From positions 1 to 38,093 of the forward strand of contig CAZXEH010000018.1 in the NCBI GenBank assembly GCA_964639885.1: 38,093 bases of DNA. The letters run 5' to 3'. The position numbers and the translations under genes are program-made. Positions 1-7,323 of the stretch are shown in pieces. Every line of letters begins with the position of its first letter. Within the stretch, counting starts at the first letter, position 1. This stretch comes from JAGNLA01 sp964639885. GTDB lineage: Bacteria; Caldisericota; Caldisericia; JAAYUI01. Below the pieces are notes generated by a model. It saw only the letters and a program-made list of their open reading frames with translations, ran no database searches and had not been told where the DNA came from.

Positions 1-164
1 CCCCCCCCTGCTTGAGTTTCACAAATCGGGATCAGACAGGGTGGAAGAGCAGGGCAAAACGACTCAAGCGTTTCTTCTTCAATATTGGAAACGTTGTAGC
101 CAAGACCTGAATAGTCCTGTCTCAAGGAGTCCCTTGCGTGTATTAAAAACAATCCCTTGGTCAT
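1..164 (-). CDS. Possible 5' part of a leftward gene cut by the window edge
   Basis: A minus-strand frame opens at an ATG (position 164) and stays open for 54 codons to the edge; the same frame is open back to about position 220. Its start MTKGLFLIHARD looks protein-like, but I recognise no family. The ATG has no clear Shine-Dalgarno, and the plus strand is also open here for about 64 codons, so coding is unproven. The window begins with eight C, typical of a low-quality contig end, so the last codons may be unreliable. Confidence 0.2.
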   Translation of the reverse strand, partial: MTKGLFLIHARDSLRQDYSGLGYNVSNIEEETLESFCPALPPCLIPICETQAGG

Positions 165-223
165 ATCAATCTGTTTTCCCGTATTTCCAACGATAGATTG
201 TATGCTTGAAGAAACATATCAAA

Positions 224-239
224 AGTTAAATATTTAACT
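224..239. repeat. Perfect 16-bp AT-rich palindrome
   Basis: AGTTAAATATTTAACT reads identically on both strands. It lies just past the stop codon of the leftward VOC cluster and just upstream of the possible edge gene. It could be an operator-like site or a weak transcript end, but it has no hairpin loop and no T tract. An AT-rich palindrome of this size could also be chance. Confidence 0.35.
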
Positions 240-265
240 AATAATTCATATATGTGACTATTTGG

Positions 266-586
266 TTATTCACCAGGCATTGTATTGAAATAAATCATGT
301 TGCCATCGGGATCGGTTATCCATGCGCCAACGCTGCCGTCTGTTTCGGTTTCAGATTTGATGCCCAAAGAATTGGCGATTTTTTCAACATCCCCGCCTCT
401 GAAATTGAGAATGTTGCTGTTTATGTCGTCTTTGTAAAGACTGATTGTCAGACTGCCGTTTGACAGGGAGGCAAAACCAGACTTCTTCCAGTCAACGGTT
501 TCTTCAAAGCCAAGCTTTTTGTAGAACTCAACCGAGGCTGCAAAATCCTTGACTTTGAGGCAAAGCTCGAACCGTCCGGGATTCAT
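266..586 (-). CDS. VOC (glyoxalase/bleomycin-resistance fold) protein, 106 aa
   Basis: This is a small vicinal-oxygen-chelate fold protein. It begins MNPGRFELCLKVKDF, has the typical SVEFYKKLGFEE helix-strand element near residue 20, and ends with the family hallmark D-P-D-G-N (ITDPDGNMIYF) near residue 95. The family uses paired beta-alpha-beta-beta-beta units around a metal to act on or bind small molecules, and the substrate cannot be read from sequence. The open frame extends upstream, but the ATG at 586 is preferred because it overlaps the TGA of the upstream VOC gene as ATGA and because the longer version adds residues that do not look like the family. It is the last gene of a three-gene VOC cluster. 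Confidence 0.8.
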   Translation of the reverse strand: MNPGRFELCLKVKDFAASVEFYKKLGFEETVDWKKSGFASLSNGSLTISLYKDDINSNILNFRGGDVEKIANSLGIKSETETDGSVGAWITDPDGNMIYFNTMPGE

Positions 587-1038
587 TGAATCTTTGGCTG
601 ATGGGTGTAGAGTTCGACAGTGTTTCCCATCGGGTCGGCAACAGTGAATCCCCAGTAGGAATCCTGGCGCCATTCAGGTTTCTCCTGAAACAGCTTCAGC
701 CCGGCTGTCATGCACTTTTGAACAACCGCTTCGAAGCACGAATGATCGATAAAAACCGACCATGAAGGAAGATAGCCAGTTCCACCTTCATATCCGGGTT
801 GCCCCTGCCATTCCGTCAGTGTAGGAATGGGCTTGTCAGTTCTGAAAATCATGAACTCGAAACCATCCATGTTGTAGTTGACCCAGCCGAATTTCTCGTC
901 GTTGTAAAAAGAAACCTCGTTCAAACCCAGGATGCCTGTATAAAAATTTCTCATTATGATTACGTCATTTGCAAAAATGTAGAAAAACTTGATCGCCGGT
1001 TTCTTGAATTCATCACTCATTTCTACCTCTGTCGCCAT
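583..1038 (-). CDS. VOC family protein, 151 aa
   Basis: The middle member of the VOC trio. An N-terminal unit (FFYIFANDVIIMRNFYTGILGL, residues ~18-40) is followed by a C-terminal half ending in the VOC signature (FTVADPMGNTVELYTHQ). The segment LFQEKPEWRQDSYWGF closely resembles LQEKPERLGDDVWWF in the next VOC gene upstream, which suggests duplication. The ATG at 1038 overlaps the upstream TAA as TAATG, so translation is probably coupled; a second Met at residue 7 (MSDEFKK) is an alternative start. Family members include glyoxalase I, ring-cleaving dioxygenases and antibiotic-binding proteins. Nothing here selects one function. Confidence 0.8.
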   Translation of the reverse strand: MATEVEMSDEFKKPAIKFFYIFANDVIIMRNFYTGILGLNEVSFYNDEKFGWVNYNMDGFEFMIFRTDKPIPTLTEWQGQPGYEGGTGYLPSWSVFIDHSCFEAVVQKCMTAGLKLFQEKPEWRQDSYWGFTVADPMGNTVELYTHQPKIQ

Positions 1039-1424
1039 TAATGACTGCTGCTTGTTATTTCAAGAATATTGCCGTCAACATCCTCAAACTGGAACCACCA
1101 GACATCATCTCCAAGCCGCTCTGGTTTCTCCTGCAAAATCTTTACGCCTGCCGATTTCAGGTGTGTAAACATCTCTGTTGCCGGGACTGAAACATCAAGG
1201 AAAACAGTCGCTCTTACATTCTCTTGCTGATTCGTGTTTGGTTTGTAGCCCGATTCGATGTAAAGGCTGACTGAACCAGATTTTAATATCGCAATGGCTG
1301 GAGGAATCTTGGTGACGAGAGTGAAATTAAGTGTGTCACAATAAAATCTGATCGATTTTTCCAGATCGGTCGCATAGATGCCAACAGCCCTGACTCCTGC
1401 AATAAAATGTTGATTATTTGTCAT
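1038..1424 (-). CDS. VOC family protein, 128 aa, first gene of the trio
   Basis: A VOC-fold protein: VGIYATDLEKSIRFYCDTLNF (residues ~14-34) is the classic first unit, and FEDVDGNILEITSS near the C terminus is the family signature with a Glu in the usual metal-ligand position. It has a Shine-Dalgarno (AGGAAG) just before the ATG. A TATAAT at 1445-1450 on this strand sits at a suitable distance, although no good -35 accompanies it. This start region is divergent from the large secreted-protein gene at 1536, so the two promoters overlap. Catalytic function is undetermined. Confidence 0.8.
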   Translation of the reverse strand: MTNNQHFIAGVRAVGIYATDLEKSIRFYCDTLNFTLVTKIPPAIAILKSGSVSLYIESGYKPNTNQQENVRATVFLDVSVPATEMFTHLKSAGVKILQEKPERLGDDVWWFQFEDVDGNILEITSSSH

Positions 1425-1434
1425 CTTCTTCCTA

Positions 1435-1462
1435 TTGCCTCTCTATTATAATGAAATATAAT
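1435..1462 (+). promoter_or_regulatory. Sigma70-type promoter for the secreted-protein gene
   Basis: TTGCCT (1435-1440), a 16-bp spacer and a perfect TATAAT (1457-1462) point rightward. The expected start of transcription is near 1469, giving a leader of about 67 nt before the ATG at 1536. A minus-strand TATAAT (1445-1450) for the VOC genes lies inside the spacer, so the two directions may compete. Confidence 0.5.
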
Positions 1463-1535
1463 AACTTCGATGATTATTTGCAATGCTTACCAAAAAAATC
1501 ACAGATCAAGCTTTTTAGAATACAGGAGGATAAAA

Positions 1536-4424
1536 ATGAAGAAATTGTCAATACTCGTTCTCGTGGCAACAATAGCCCTGTCAATTCCAGTGCAAAGCAG
1601 GAACAGCAAGGCAGCATCCTTCAATCTTTCAGCAAAAAACGGTTGTGGATTCATAACGCTTTCATGGGATAAAGTCGACAACGTGAAAGGATATTTTGTC
1701 TACAGAGGCAAAGGCTCTGGCAATCAGGTTGCTGAGCCACTGACAGATTTTCCTATCAAGGAAACAACATATAAAGACGATAATGACATTGAGAAAGGTG
1801 TTCAATATTGCTACATCGTCAAGGCTGTCGGCATGGATTTGAAGGAGTTTGCCTCCTCCAACGAAGCCTGTGCAAAATCGGTTTGCCCTGAAGACTGCAC
1901 TTTGGAGCTGCGTTTCAAGATCGGATCAAAAGTCTTCTGGAAAAACGGTGTTGCCCAGACTGAGATGAGTTCGGCTCCAATCATGCAGTGGAACAGGTCA
2001 TTTCTCGTCATCAGGTATGTCGCCGAAGCCATTGGAGCAAAAGTTGACTGGGAAGCAACATCAAAAACTGTGACGATCACAACAAAAGACGGCACAGTCA
2101 TAAAACTCGTGGTTGGCAAGAACAAAGGCTACGTAAACGGCAAGGAAACGCCCATTGATGCCAACAACTCAAAGGTTACACCGATCATTGTCGACGGCAG
2201 GACGCTCTGTCCACTCAGATTCACAGGCTACAACCTCGGCGCAACAGGCCCTGAGGACATACTTTGGGATCCAGACACACAGATGGCGATATTGAAATTC
2301 AAAAATCCCGGTTGTGAGGATGGCAGTGACGGTGGTGGAAATGGCGGAGAAACCGGTGGTGGTTCAAGCGGTGGCTCTGGAGGTGGAGGAACCGGAACAG
2401 GCGGTTCCAGTGGCTCTGGCGGTACAGGTGCTACAAGCCCCGATTCTGTCAGGGATGATTTCACTGTTCTTCCGGGAAAAACCCTCAGTTCCTCAGGCAG
2501 CTACTCTGACCCGAAGGGCAATGCAGAAAAAACCTGGTCTTCCGGTTCTGGCATGGGCAATTCATGGGTTCAGGTTGAAGGCGGTGGCGGAGATTTCAAG
2601 AGACATGTGAGTTTTTCCGGTGGCGAGATGGTTGTCAATGCTCCCGAAGGCTCCTCATGGGCAAAGTCGGGTGTAAGATCGAAAGAACCTTACTTCACTA
2701 TCCCGTCAGACAATTCCCCGTACTCGGTTTTGATTGAAACCGACCCCGACAAAACCAGCGGTTTTGTGGTTGCACTCTCCGATGTTGCCAGTGGGCAGGA
2801 CCCCTGGAACTCGACAAACGTCTGGATTAATTTCAACCAGTCACCAAACGGCTCCCAGGCTGTGTTTGGTATTTCAAACCTTGTCAATGACAGGGATACT
2901 CGGAAATCGATAACAGACATCGACACAAAGGCGCCTTCAAAACTGCTTGTGACGGTCAAAGGCACGTCCGTGTCAGTGTGCACCTCATCCGGTTACACGG
3001 TTTACGGCACGTTCTCATGGCTTAAACCTGGCACAAAAGTATATCTGTACATCTTTGCTTCATCAATTGACGGCGGCGGTCAGCCTGTGAGATTTGGACT
3101 CAAATCAGTCAAGGGCTTCAAAGCTACCGGTTGCTCAGACCACACCTACACGCCGGCATACAACAACCTTGTCTATACCGAAGGGTTCGACTCCTATAAC
3201 CAGACCATGTGGCAACCGATAGAGACAGCAGGCGGATTTTTTAAAACCATGGCAAAGTTTGAAAACGGCTCGTTTTCAACCAACTGTCCGAAAAACAACT
3301 CCTGGGGCAAGACCGGTCTGAAATCGAAATACTATTTCCTCGAAATTACAAAGTCGATGGAAACTCTGCCCTACACGCTTGTACTTGAAACAAATCCTGC
3401 GAAGACAAGTGCCTTTGTGTTTGCCCTTTCCACAGTCAACAGCTCACAGGACCCGTGGAATGTCGAAAGCGTCTGGGTCAGTTTCCTGCGACATGAGTAC
3501 GGCACGATGACGAGTTTCTACATGGGCAACCAGGGGAACGACAAGGATCCGAGAATTTCGGAGGACACACTCCCGCCAAACCTTCCTTCAAAAATCACAC
3601 TCACCATCTGGCCAGGCAAGGTGAAGCTCGTAACATCCCAGGGTTTTACCGCGACCGCCAGCTACCCGTTCCTGAAAGCAGGCACAAAGCTGTTCCTTTA
3701 CGCGTTCAACCACGGATTTGTCGACAACATGCCTTCATCAATGTCGCTCGACGCCATAAAAATCTACAGACACAAGGGAGCAGACATCCAGGCGTGGAAT
3801 CCCCAGATGAATCTGACAAGATTTGTTGAGAATTTCAAATCTGGCGACCGTGAAGGCATGTGGCAGCAGATTCAAACGGCAGGCGGTGATTTCAAGAGGT
3901 TTGCCAAATTTGAAGATGGAGCATTCGCTGCCAACGTTCCAGCAGAAAATTCATGGGGTAAAACCGGAATAAAGATAGAGCATTTCATGCTTCCTGTCAC
4001 GTCACAGTCTACCAAGTATCCGTACACAGTTGAGTTTGAGCTCGATCCAGCAAGATCAAAGGGCTTCAGGCTTTGTCTCACAGACATCAACAGCTCGCAA
4101 GACCCGTGGAATGTTCAGTGTCTTTGGACAGGTTTCTCGGTTGATACCAAGACAAACCAGGGTCATTACTACTTCCAGGACAACCCGAATGCCAACACTA
4201 TTTTCAAGGAAACAAAGGATTTGCCGGCAACTCCGCCGTCATGGGTGAGAATCACCGTGAAAACCGGATGGATGAAAGTTGAGACCTCGCTTGGCCAATC
4301 CTACGAAGGAAACTTTGCCTGGGTCAAACCCGGCACAAACCTTTATCTGTACGCATTCACTCACCCGTTTATCGACGGCCAGGCCTCATCGATGTGCATC
4401 AAAAAGATCGTGATCAGGAGGTAA
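1536..4424 (+). CDS. Large secreted protein: FnIII, stalk domain and three tandem repeats
   Basis: A 962-residue exported protein. The start at 1536 is chosen because AGGAGG lies 7 nt upstream and a signal peptide follows at once (residues ~1-26); the frame is open further upstream. Domains in order: fibronectin type III-like (28-113), copper-amine-oxidase-N-like stalk domain (122-256, with LVIRYVAEAIGAKVDW and CPLRFTGYNLGA elements), a Gly/Ser-rich linker (261-302), then three related modules at about 305-530, 546-745 and 764-962. Each module carries NSW(G/A)K(T/S)G and a QDPWN motif followed by an aromatic strand, and ends in a KPGT-x-(L/V)-YLY-like strand. The module family is unknown to me; a carbohydrate-binding-like beta-sandwich is a guess. 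The FnIII and stalk domains resemble those of the gene at 25153. It probably acts at the cell surface. Confidence 0.9.
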   Translation: MKKLSILVLVATIALSIPVQSRNSKAASFNLSAKNGCGFITLSWDKVDNVKGYFVYRGKGSGNQVAEPLTDFPIKETTYKDDNDIEKGVQYCYIVKAVGMDLKEFASSNEACAKSVCPEDCTLELRFKIGSKVFWKNGVAQTEMSSAPIMQWNRSFLVIRYVAEAIGAKVDWEATSKTVTITTKDGTVIKLVVGKNKGYVNGKETPIDANNSKVTPIIVDGRTLCPLRFTGYNLGATGPEDILWDPDTQMAILKFKNPGCEDGSDGGGNGGETGGGSSGGSGGGGTGTGGSSGSGGTGATSPDSVRDDFTVLPGKTLSSSGSYSDPKGNAEKTWSSGSGMGNSWVQVEGGGGDFKRHVSFSGGEMVVNAPEGSSWAKSGVRSKEPYFTIPSDNSPYSVLIETDPDKTSGFVVALSDVASGQDPWNSTNVWINFNQSPNGSQAVFGISNLVNDRDTRKSITDIDTKAPSKLLVTVKGTSVSVCTSSGYTVYGTFSWLKPGTKVYLYIFASSIDGGGQPVRFGLKSVKGFKATGCSDHTYTPAYNNLVYTEGFDSYNQTMWQPIETAGGFFKTMAKFENGSFSTNCPKNNSWGKTGLKSKYYFLEITKSMETLPYTLVLETNPAKTSAFVFALSTVNSSQDPWNVESVWVSFLRHEYGTMTSFYMGNQGNDKDPRISEDTLPPNLPSKITLTIWPGKVKLVTSQGFTATASYPFLKAGTKLFLYAFNHGFVDNMPSSMSLDAIKIYRHKGADIQAWNPQMNLTRFVENFKSGDREGMWQQIQTAGGDFKRFAKFEDGAFAANVPAENSWGKTGIKIEHFMLPVTSQSTKYPYTVEFELDPARSKGFRLCLTDINSSQDPWNVQCLWTGFSVDTKTNQGHYYFQDNPNANTIFKETKDLPATPPSWVRITVKTGWMKVETSLGQSYEGNFAWVKPGTNLYLYAFTHPFIDGQASSMCIKKIVIRR
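2448..4421 (+). repeat. Three tandem protein modules of ~200 residues
   Basis: Repeats at about 2448-3125, 3171-3770 and 3825-4421 encode modules aligned by F-K-(R/T), a NSWGKTG-like segment, QDPWN, and a final LYLYAF-like strand. The second and third are closest to each other; the first differs more (SSWAKSG). They are diverged enough that DNA recombination between them is unlikely. Confidence 0.75.
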
Positions 4425-4427
4425 TCG

Positions 4428-4676
4428 CTAGTCCTTCCATTTCCACCACTTGAGCTTTTCAGGATCAGGGTTGTCTTCGGTTGCGAAGTAGACTGCGCAT
4501 CGGAAAACATACAAGACGCAACGGTCAACCTTCATGCCTTTGATTTTGCAGTGCCTGTCGTACATCTCCTGAGGATCGGCACCGATCAGGCTTGAAATTG
4601 TTTCAAAACCAAGCTCTTCCAGATCACCTCTGATCGATTTCCCAACCCCTGGAATCTGAAGCAGTTCTTTTGACAT
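4428..4676 (-). CDS. Helix-hairpin-helix protein of the Cdd1 ('pathogenicity locus') family
   Basis: An 82-residue protein with one helix-hairpin-helix: LLQIPGVGKSIRGDLEELGF (residues 5-24), the form that binds DNA backbones non-specifically. The rest (DPQEMYDRHC, then DRCVLYVFRCAVYFA) matches the conserved pattern of the small Cdd1 family (Pfam Cdd1, 'Pathogenicity locus'), whose molecular role is not established. Three Cys are present (residues ~43, 53 and 60). The ATG overlaps the stop of the upstream membrane gene as TGATG, so the two are probably translated together. It ends 3 bp from the end of the convergent secreted-protein gene, leaving no room for a separate terminator. Confidence 0.85.
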   Translation of the reverse strand: MSKELLQIPGVGKSIRGDLEELGFETISSLIGADPQEMYDRHCKIKGMKVDRCVLYVFRCAVYFATEDNPDPEKLKWWKWKD

Positions 4677-5086
4677 CAGGGTTTGCAGATTTCGCAGCGC
4701 TCGTAGCCAAGCTTTCTGGCCTGCTCCTTGGAGTTGAGTTTTACGATGTTTTTTGGATTTATCTTGTCTGCAACCGGGCAGGAGCCGTTTGTGACGTGGT
4801 AAACCTTGGACTGCGAGTTGCCAACGTACTTGTAGCTTTTGAAGATTTTGTTCGAACCTGTGTATTTTTCATCGGCAACAGGCTTGTTCTTTGGCTGTTC
4901 AGTTTCAACCTTGTTTGTTTTTGCAGAATCCGTTGCGGTGGTCTGTGTTTTTGATGGAGCTTTCGTGTCGTCGGCCGGTTTTCTGAAGATGCAGGTTATG
5001 GCTATCAGAAGTATCACCAGCACGGCGATGATTCCCACGAAGTTGATTTTGATTCCATGATTTTTGAGCACATCAAAAAGGTTCAT
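4676..5086 (-). CDS. Membrane-anchored protein with Ada-like metal-binding tail
   Basis: A 136-residue protein with one N-terminal membrane segment (residues ~14-33), a Thr/Lys/Pro-rich spacer (35-75) and a compact C-terminal domain beginning YVGNSQSKVYHV. That domain has His97, Cys103 and a final C-x-x-C (Cys131, Cys134) after LNSKEQARKLGYERC, the arrangement seen in Ada-type zinc-binding domains often found at the ends of secreted nucleases and small exported proteins. No catalytic domain accompanies it. The domain probably faces outside. The start has GAGGTGA upstream and its own promoter (5118-5146). It is coupled to the downstream Cdd1-type gene by TGATG. Confidence 0.75.
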   Translation of the reverse strand: MNLFDVLKNHGIKINFVGIIAVLVILLIAITCIFRKPADDTKAPSKTQTTATDSAKTNKVETEQPKNKPVADEKYTGSNKIFKSYKYVGNSQSKVYHVTNGSCPVADKINPKNIVKLNSKEQARKLGYERCEICKP

Positions 5087-5117
5087 CCGTCACCTCGGTT
5101 GTCGTTTTGTAGCAATG

Positions 5118-5146
5118 ATTATCACAAGAACTGCTTGATTTTGCAA
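5118..5146 (-). promoter_or_regulatory. Promoter for the Ada-like/Cdd1 gene pair
   Basis: On the minus strand, TTGCAA (5141-5146), a 17-bp spacer and GATAAT (5118-5123) lie in the 67-bp gap between two leftward genes. The predicted transcript start is about 25 nt before the ATG at 5086, which leaves room for the GAGGTGA ribosome site. The same TTGCAA -35 occurs before the TM2 gene. Confidence 0.5.
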
Positions 5147-5153
5147 GCTTGTG

Positions 5154-7121
5154 TTACTTGTACCATTCATCGTCGATTCCGTGGCCAAACTCGTATGGTC
5201 CCTTGCTCTGCCACCACTGTGAATTTTCCACGCACAAAGCCCTGTTTGGACGCTTCGGGTCGTCTTCAACGTGTTTATAGGTGTCTTTCCCGCCTGAATC
5301 TACGAAGAGACCGATTGACCTCATCGTGTCGCGGAAAGTCCTGTACTTTGGCTGCTTTGTCACGGTTCCGCACGACCCGAGGAAATCATAAGGCGCTCTC
5401 TCGTCGATTTCATAGACATCATCGCCAAGCCTGCCCCAGAAAATTGCGATGCTGTTGAGATCGGCGCATCCGGCGCAGAGGTTTCTGAAGTAGTACTGGT
5501 CATTGCCGGAGCCGTCATAGAAGATGCCCACTGACCCATCTCTGCCGTGTCCCTGGTACTGGAACCTGGCCTTATCGTTGCCAACGTTGTATTTGTTGTT
5601 GCCTTCAAAATCCACAAGACAACCGATTGAAAAATGTGGTGCTGAACCCTGTGAATACTGGAGGCATCTGTAAGTGTCGTTGCCTTTGCGGTCTTCGAGA
5701 ATTCCAAGGCCCCACCAGTAGGAGTTGCCCTGGGTGTAGCAACCGCCGAAGTAAGTGTCGTTTCCTTCCATGTCTGCAGCGATGCCTACTCCTCCGGCAA
5801 GGTTATGGCCGTCGCCAAAATCAGCTCTTCTGCCTTGCGCTGATCCGAGCGAGAACGAAAGAGAGGCGTTGTTGTAGATTTCTACAGGATTGCCGTCGTC
5901 CCTGGCCGTGTATCTGTCGTTGCCGGTTGCGTCGAAAAGTATGGCTGCACCGAGTGTGTTTGCAAAAGCCTGTCCGTAAGCCTTGATTTCGTAACTGTCA
6001 TCGCCTGACAGGTCTAAAAGCATGCCTGAACCAACAACTGCTGCTCCTTGTGTGTAGTATCCTGATTCATAGGTGTCATTGCCGGCATAGTCAGCAAGCA
6101 TGGCTGAGCCATAAACACCAGCGCCAATGCCGTTTTCTTCAGCTTTGTAATTATCATCGCCATCAAGGTCGGCAAGGAGGCTGATGCCAAAAAGTCCACA
6201 TGCAAGCTGGGCCGGTTCGCTGCCACCGTCGTAAGAGTCATTGCCTGAAAAATCAATTGAGGTTCCAACCTGCCACTGTTCATCCACGGGAGTTGCAACC
6301 TTTCCTTTGTAAGTGTCATTTCCGCCAAGGTCGATGATGAGGCTGTCACCGCCGTTGTTTGTGTCGTCACCAGAACCTTGAATTGAAACCCAGCCGATCT
6401 CTGTTTTGAACCGGATCAATCCTTTGAAGGTAATGTCAGGTTTTGTTAACAGCCAGGCTCTGATGTCATCGATTGCCTTTGTGACGTGTGCAAAGTAGAC
6501 CGAATCGGCATAAGACAGATATTTGAGGTCGATGTTGACTATGGCCTTGAGGTTTTCTGGTTGGCTGACATCCCAAAAGAACGGGTGCATGAGGAAATCG
6601 TAGAGTTTGCGTCTGTTTGAGTAAAAATCATGGCCACCCAGAGCTTTTTCGAAGAACTCGAAATTGTAAGCCCGTTTTAGGAGCGTGTTTGCCTTTATGC
6701 CAGCGATAATCATCCTTGCAGCGAATGTTTGAACCGGTTCCGGGAGATTTTTCAAACTGTCAATTTCTGCCTCGGAAGCGACGCTGTCTTGGTCGTGTTT
6801 CATTATCATTTCAAGCACATCAGCCGATTTGGTTTCAGAAGGAATCCAGTCAACGCCCCAATCGGCCGGAGCGACCTCGCCCCTTCCTGAACCGGCATCC
6901 AGAAGCGACATGGTTGAAAATGAGAGCATGTGTAGATTCTGCTTGTTGTCGTTGAGCAAATCGGCGAACCTGCCTGAAAACCTTGGAATCATGGTTACGT
7001 CTCTGAAGAGACCGTCAACCAGTCTGAGTTTGTAGCTTGTATTATAAAAATTGGCCATTTCATCAGCCGTATAGCCGAATTTGTTTTGGGGAAGACCGAA
7101 TTTGTCAAGCAAATCCTTCAT
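5154..7121 (-). CDS. Exported repeat protein with 12 G-N-D-x-Y repeats (body of a gene split by an in-frame TGA)
   Basis: 655 codons from the first ATG after an in-frame TGA. Residues ~1-250 form a mainly helical unknown domain. From residue ~264 to 615 there are twelve copies of a (L/F/M/A)-x-G-(N/D)-D-x-Y motif (for example LGGNDTY, FSGNDSY, YAGNDTY, MEGNDTY), spaced about 25-40 residues apart with Gly-rich strands between. They suggest a beta-solenoid, distantly like RTX calcium-binding repeats, though the repeat is longer. The ATG at 7121 has no ribosome site. The natural start is almost certainly 7256, where a GGAGGAGCC site and a signal peptide lie in the same frame, separated by one TGA at 7173-7175. 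As written, the body would lack its export signal. Function unknown; probably a surface or secreted structural protein. Confidence 0.75.
   Translation of the reverse strand: MKDLLDKFGLPQNKFGYTADEMANFYNTSYKLRLVDGLFRDVTMIPRFSGRFADLLNDNKQNLHMLSFSTMSLLDAGSGRGEVAPADWGVDWIPSETKSADVLEMIMKHDQDSVASEAEIDSLKNLPEPVQTFAARMIIAGIKANTLLKRAYNFEFFEKALGGHDFYSNRRKLYDFLMHPFFWDVSQPENLKAIVNIDLKYLSYADSVYFAHVTKAIDDIRAWLLTKPDITFKGLIRFKTEIGWVSIQGSGDDTNNGGDSLIIDLGGNDTYKGKVATPVDEQWQVGTSIDFSGNDSYDGGSEPAQLACGLFGISLLADLDGDDNYKAEENGIGAGVYGSAMLADYAGNDTYESGYYTQGAAVVGSGMLLDLSGDDSYEIKAYGQAFANTLGAAILFDATGNDRYTARDDGNPVEIYNNASLSFSLGSAQGRRADFGDGHNLAGGVGIAADMEGNDTYFGGCYTQGNSYWWGLGILEDRKGNDTYRCLQYSQGSAPHFSIGCLVDFEGNNKYNVGNDKARFQYQGHGRDGSVGIFYDGSGNDQYYFRNLCAGCADLNSIAIFWGRLGDDVYEIDERAPYDFLGSCGTVTKQPKYRTFRDTMRSIGLFVDSGGKDTYKHVEDDPKRPNRALCVENSQWWQSKGPYEFGHGIDDEWYK
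5277..6332 (-). repeat. Twelve-copy glycine/aspartate-rich repeat region
   Basis: Codons for twelve (N/D)-D-x-Y motifs preceded by Gly recur across this segment. Spacing varies (about 25-40 codons), and some copies are degenerate (FEGNNKY, RLGDDVY, SGGKDTY). The regular Asp/Asn positions could bind calcium; that is inferred from the resemblance to other Asp-rich solenoids. Confidence 0.7.
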
Positions 7122-7167
7122 TCTATCGTCCGGGAACTCGAAATCGCTTCTGTTTACCAGCTCAATT

Positions 7168-7182
7168 GCCTGTCAGACAGGC
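7168..7182. repeat. 15-bp palindrome centred on the interrupting stop codon
   Basis: GCCTGTC and its exact reverse complement flank a single central base, and the TGA that interrupts the exported repeat protein sits at its centre. The palindrome may be coincidence, a small rearrangement, or a place where sequencing or assembly errs. Confidence 0.5.
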
Positions 7183-7256
7183 ATCGCAGGTTTCCAGAGA
7201 TGGACAGGCGCAAAGATGAGGCAGGCTGCAACAATCGCAAGAACGCTATTTTTCAT
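7173..7256 (-). pseudogene. Signal-peptide leader of the repeat protein, ended by an in-frame TGA
   Basis: The ATG at 7256 follows a strong GGAGG site and encodes MKNSVLAIVAACLIFAPVHL, a typical secretion signal. The 28th codon is TGA (7175-7173). The same frame then runs without a stop through 17 codons to the ATG at 7121 and on through the repeat protein. The leader and body are therefore one gene with a nonsense codon or a sequence error. TGA is used as an ordinary stop by many genes in this window, so programmed decoding is unlikely. Confidence 0.7.
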
Positions 7257-7285
7257 GGCTCCTCCAAGGGTGCTTGGGTACCATG

Positions 7286-7313
7286 ACTATATCAGACTTG
7301 GAGTGGCAGGCAA
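7286..7313 (-). promoter_or_regulatory. Promoter for the repeat-protein gene
   Basis: On the minus strand, TTGCCT (7308-7313), a 16-bp spacer and TATAGT (7286-7291) lie between the methyltransferase stop and the signal-peptide ATG at 7256. This supports 7256, not 7121, as the true start. The -35 and spacing match the promoter at 1435-1462, which also serves an exported protein. Confidence 0.45.
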
Positions 7314-7323
7314 GTGGCCTGAA

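Noticed and set aside
1..192. Plus-strand open frame at the left edge
   Set aside because: It is open for about 64 codons but has no start in view and no family; the minus frame looks slightly better. Neither is proven.
1470..1535. Longer N terminus of the 962-residue secreted protein
   Set aside because: The open frame extends upstream, but a strong AGGAGG and a signal peptide start exactly at 1536; the extra residues are hydrophilic and run through the leader.
7173..7175. TGA recoded as an amino acid
   Set aside because: Many genes end in TGA at tight overlaps (for example 4676, 8118, 12797, 19901), so the code is standard.
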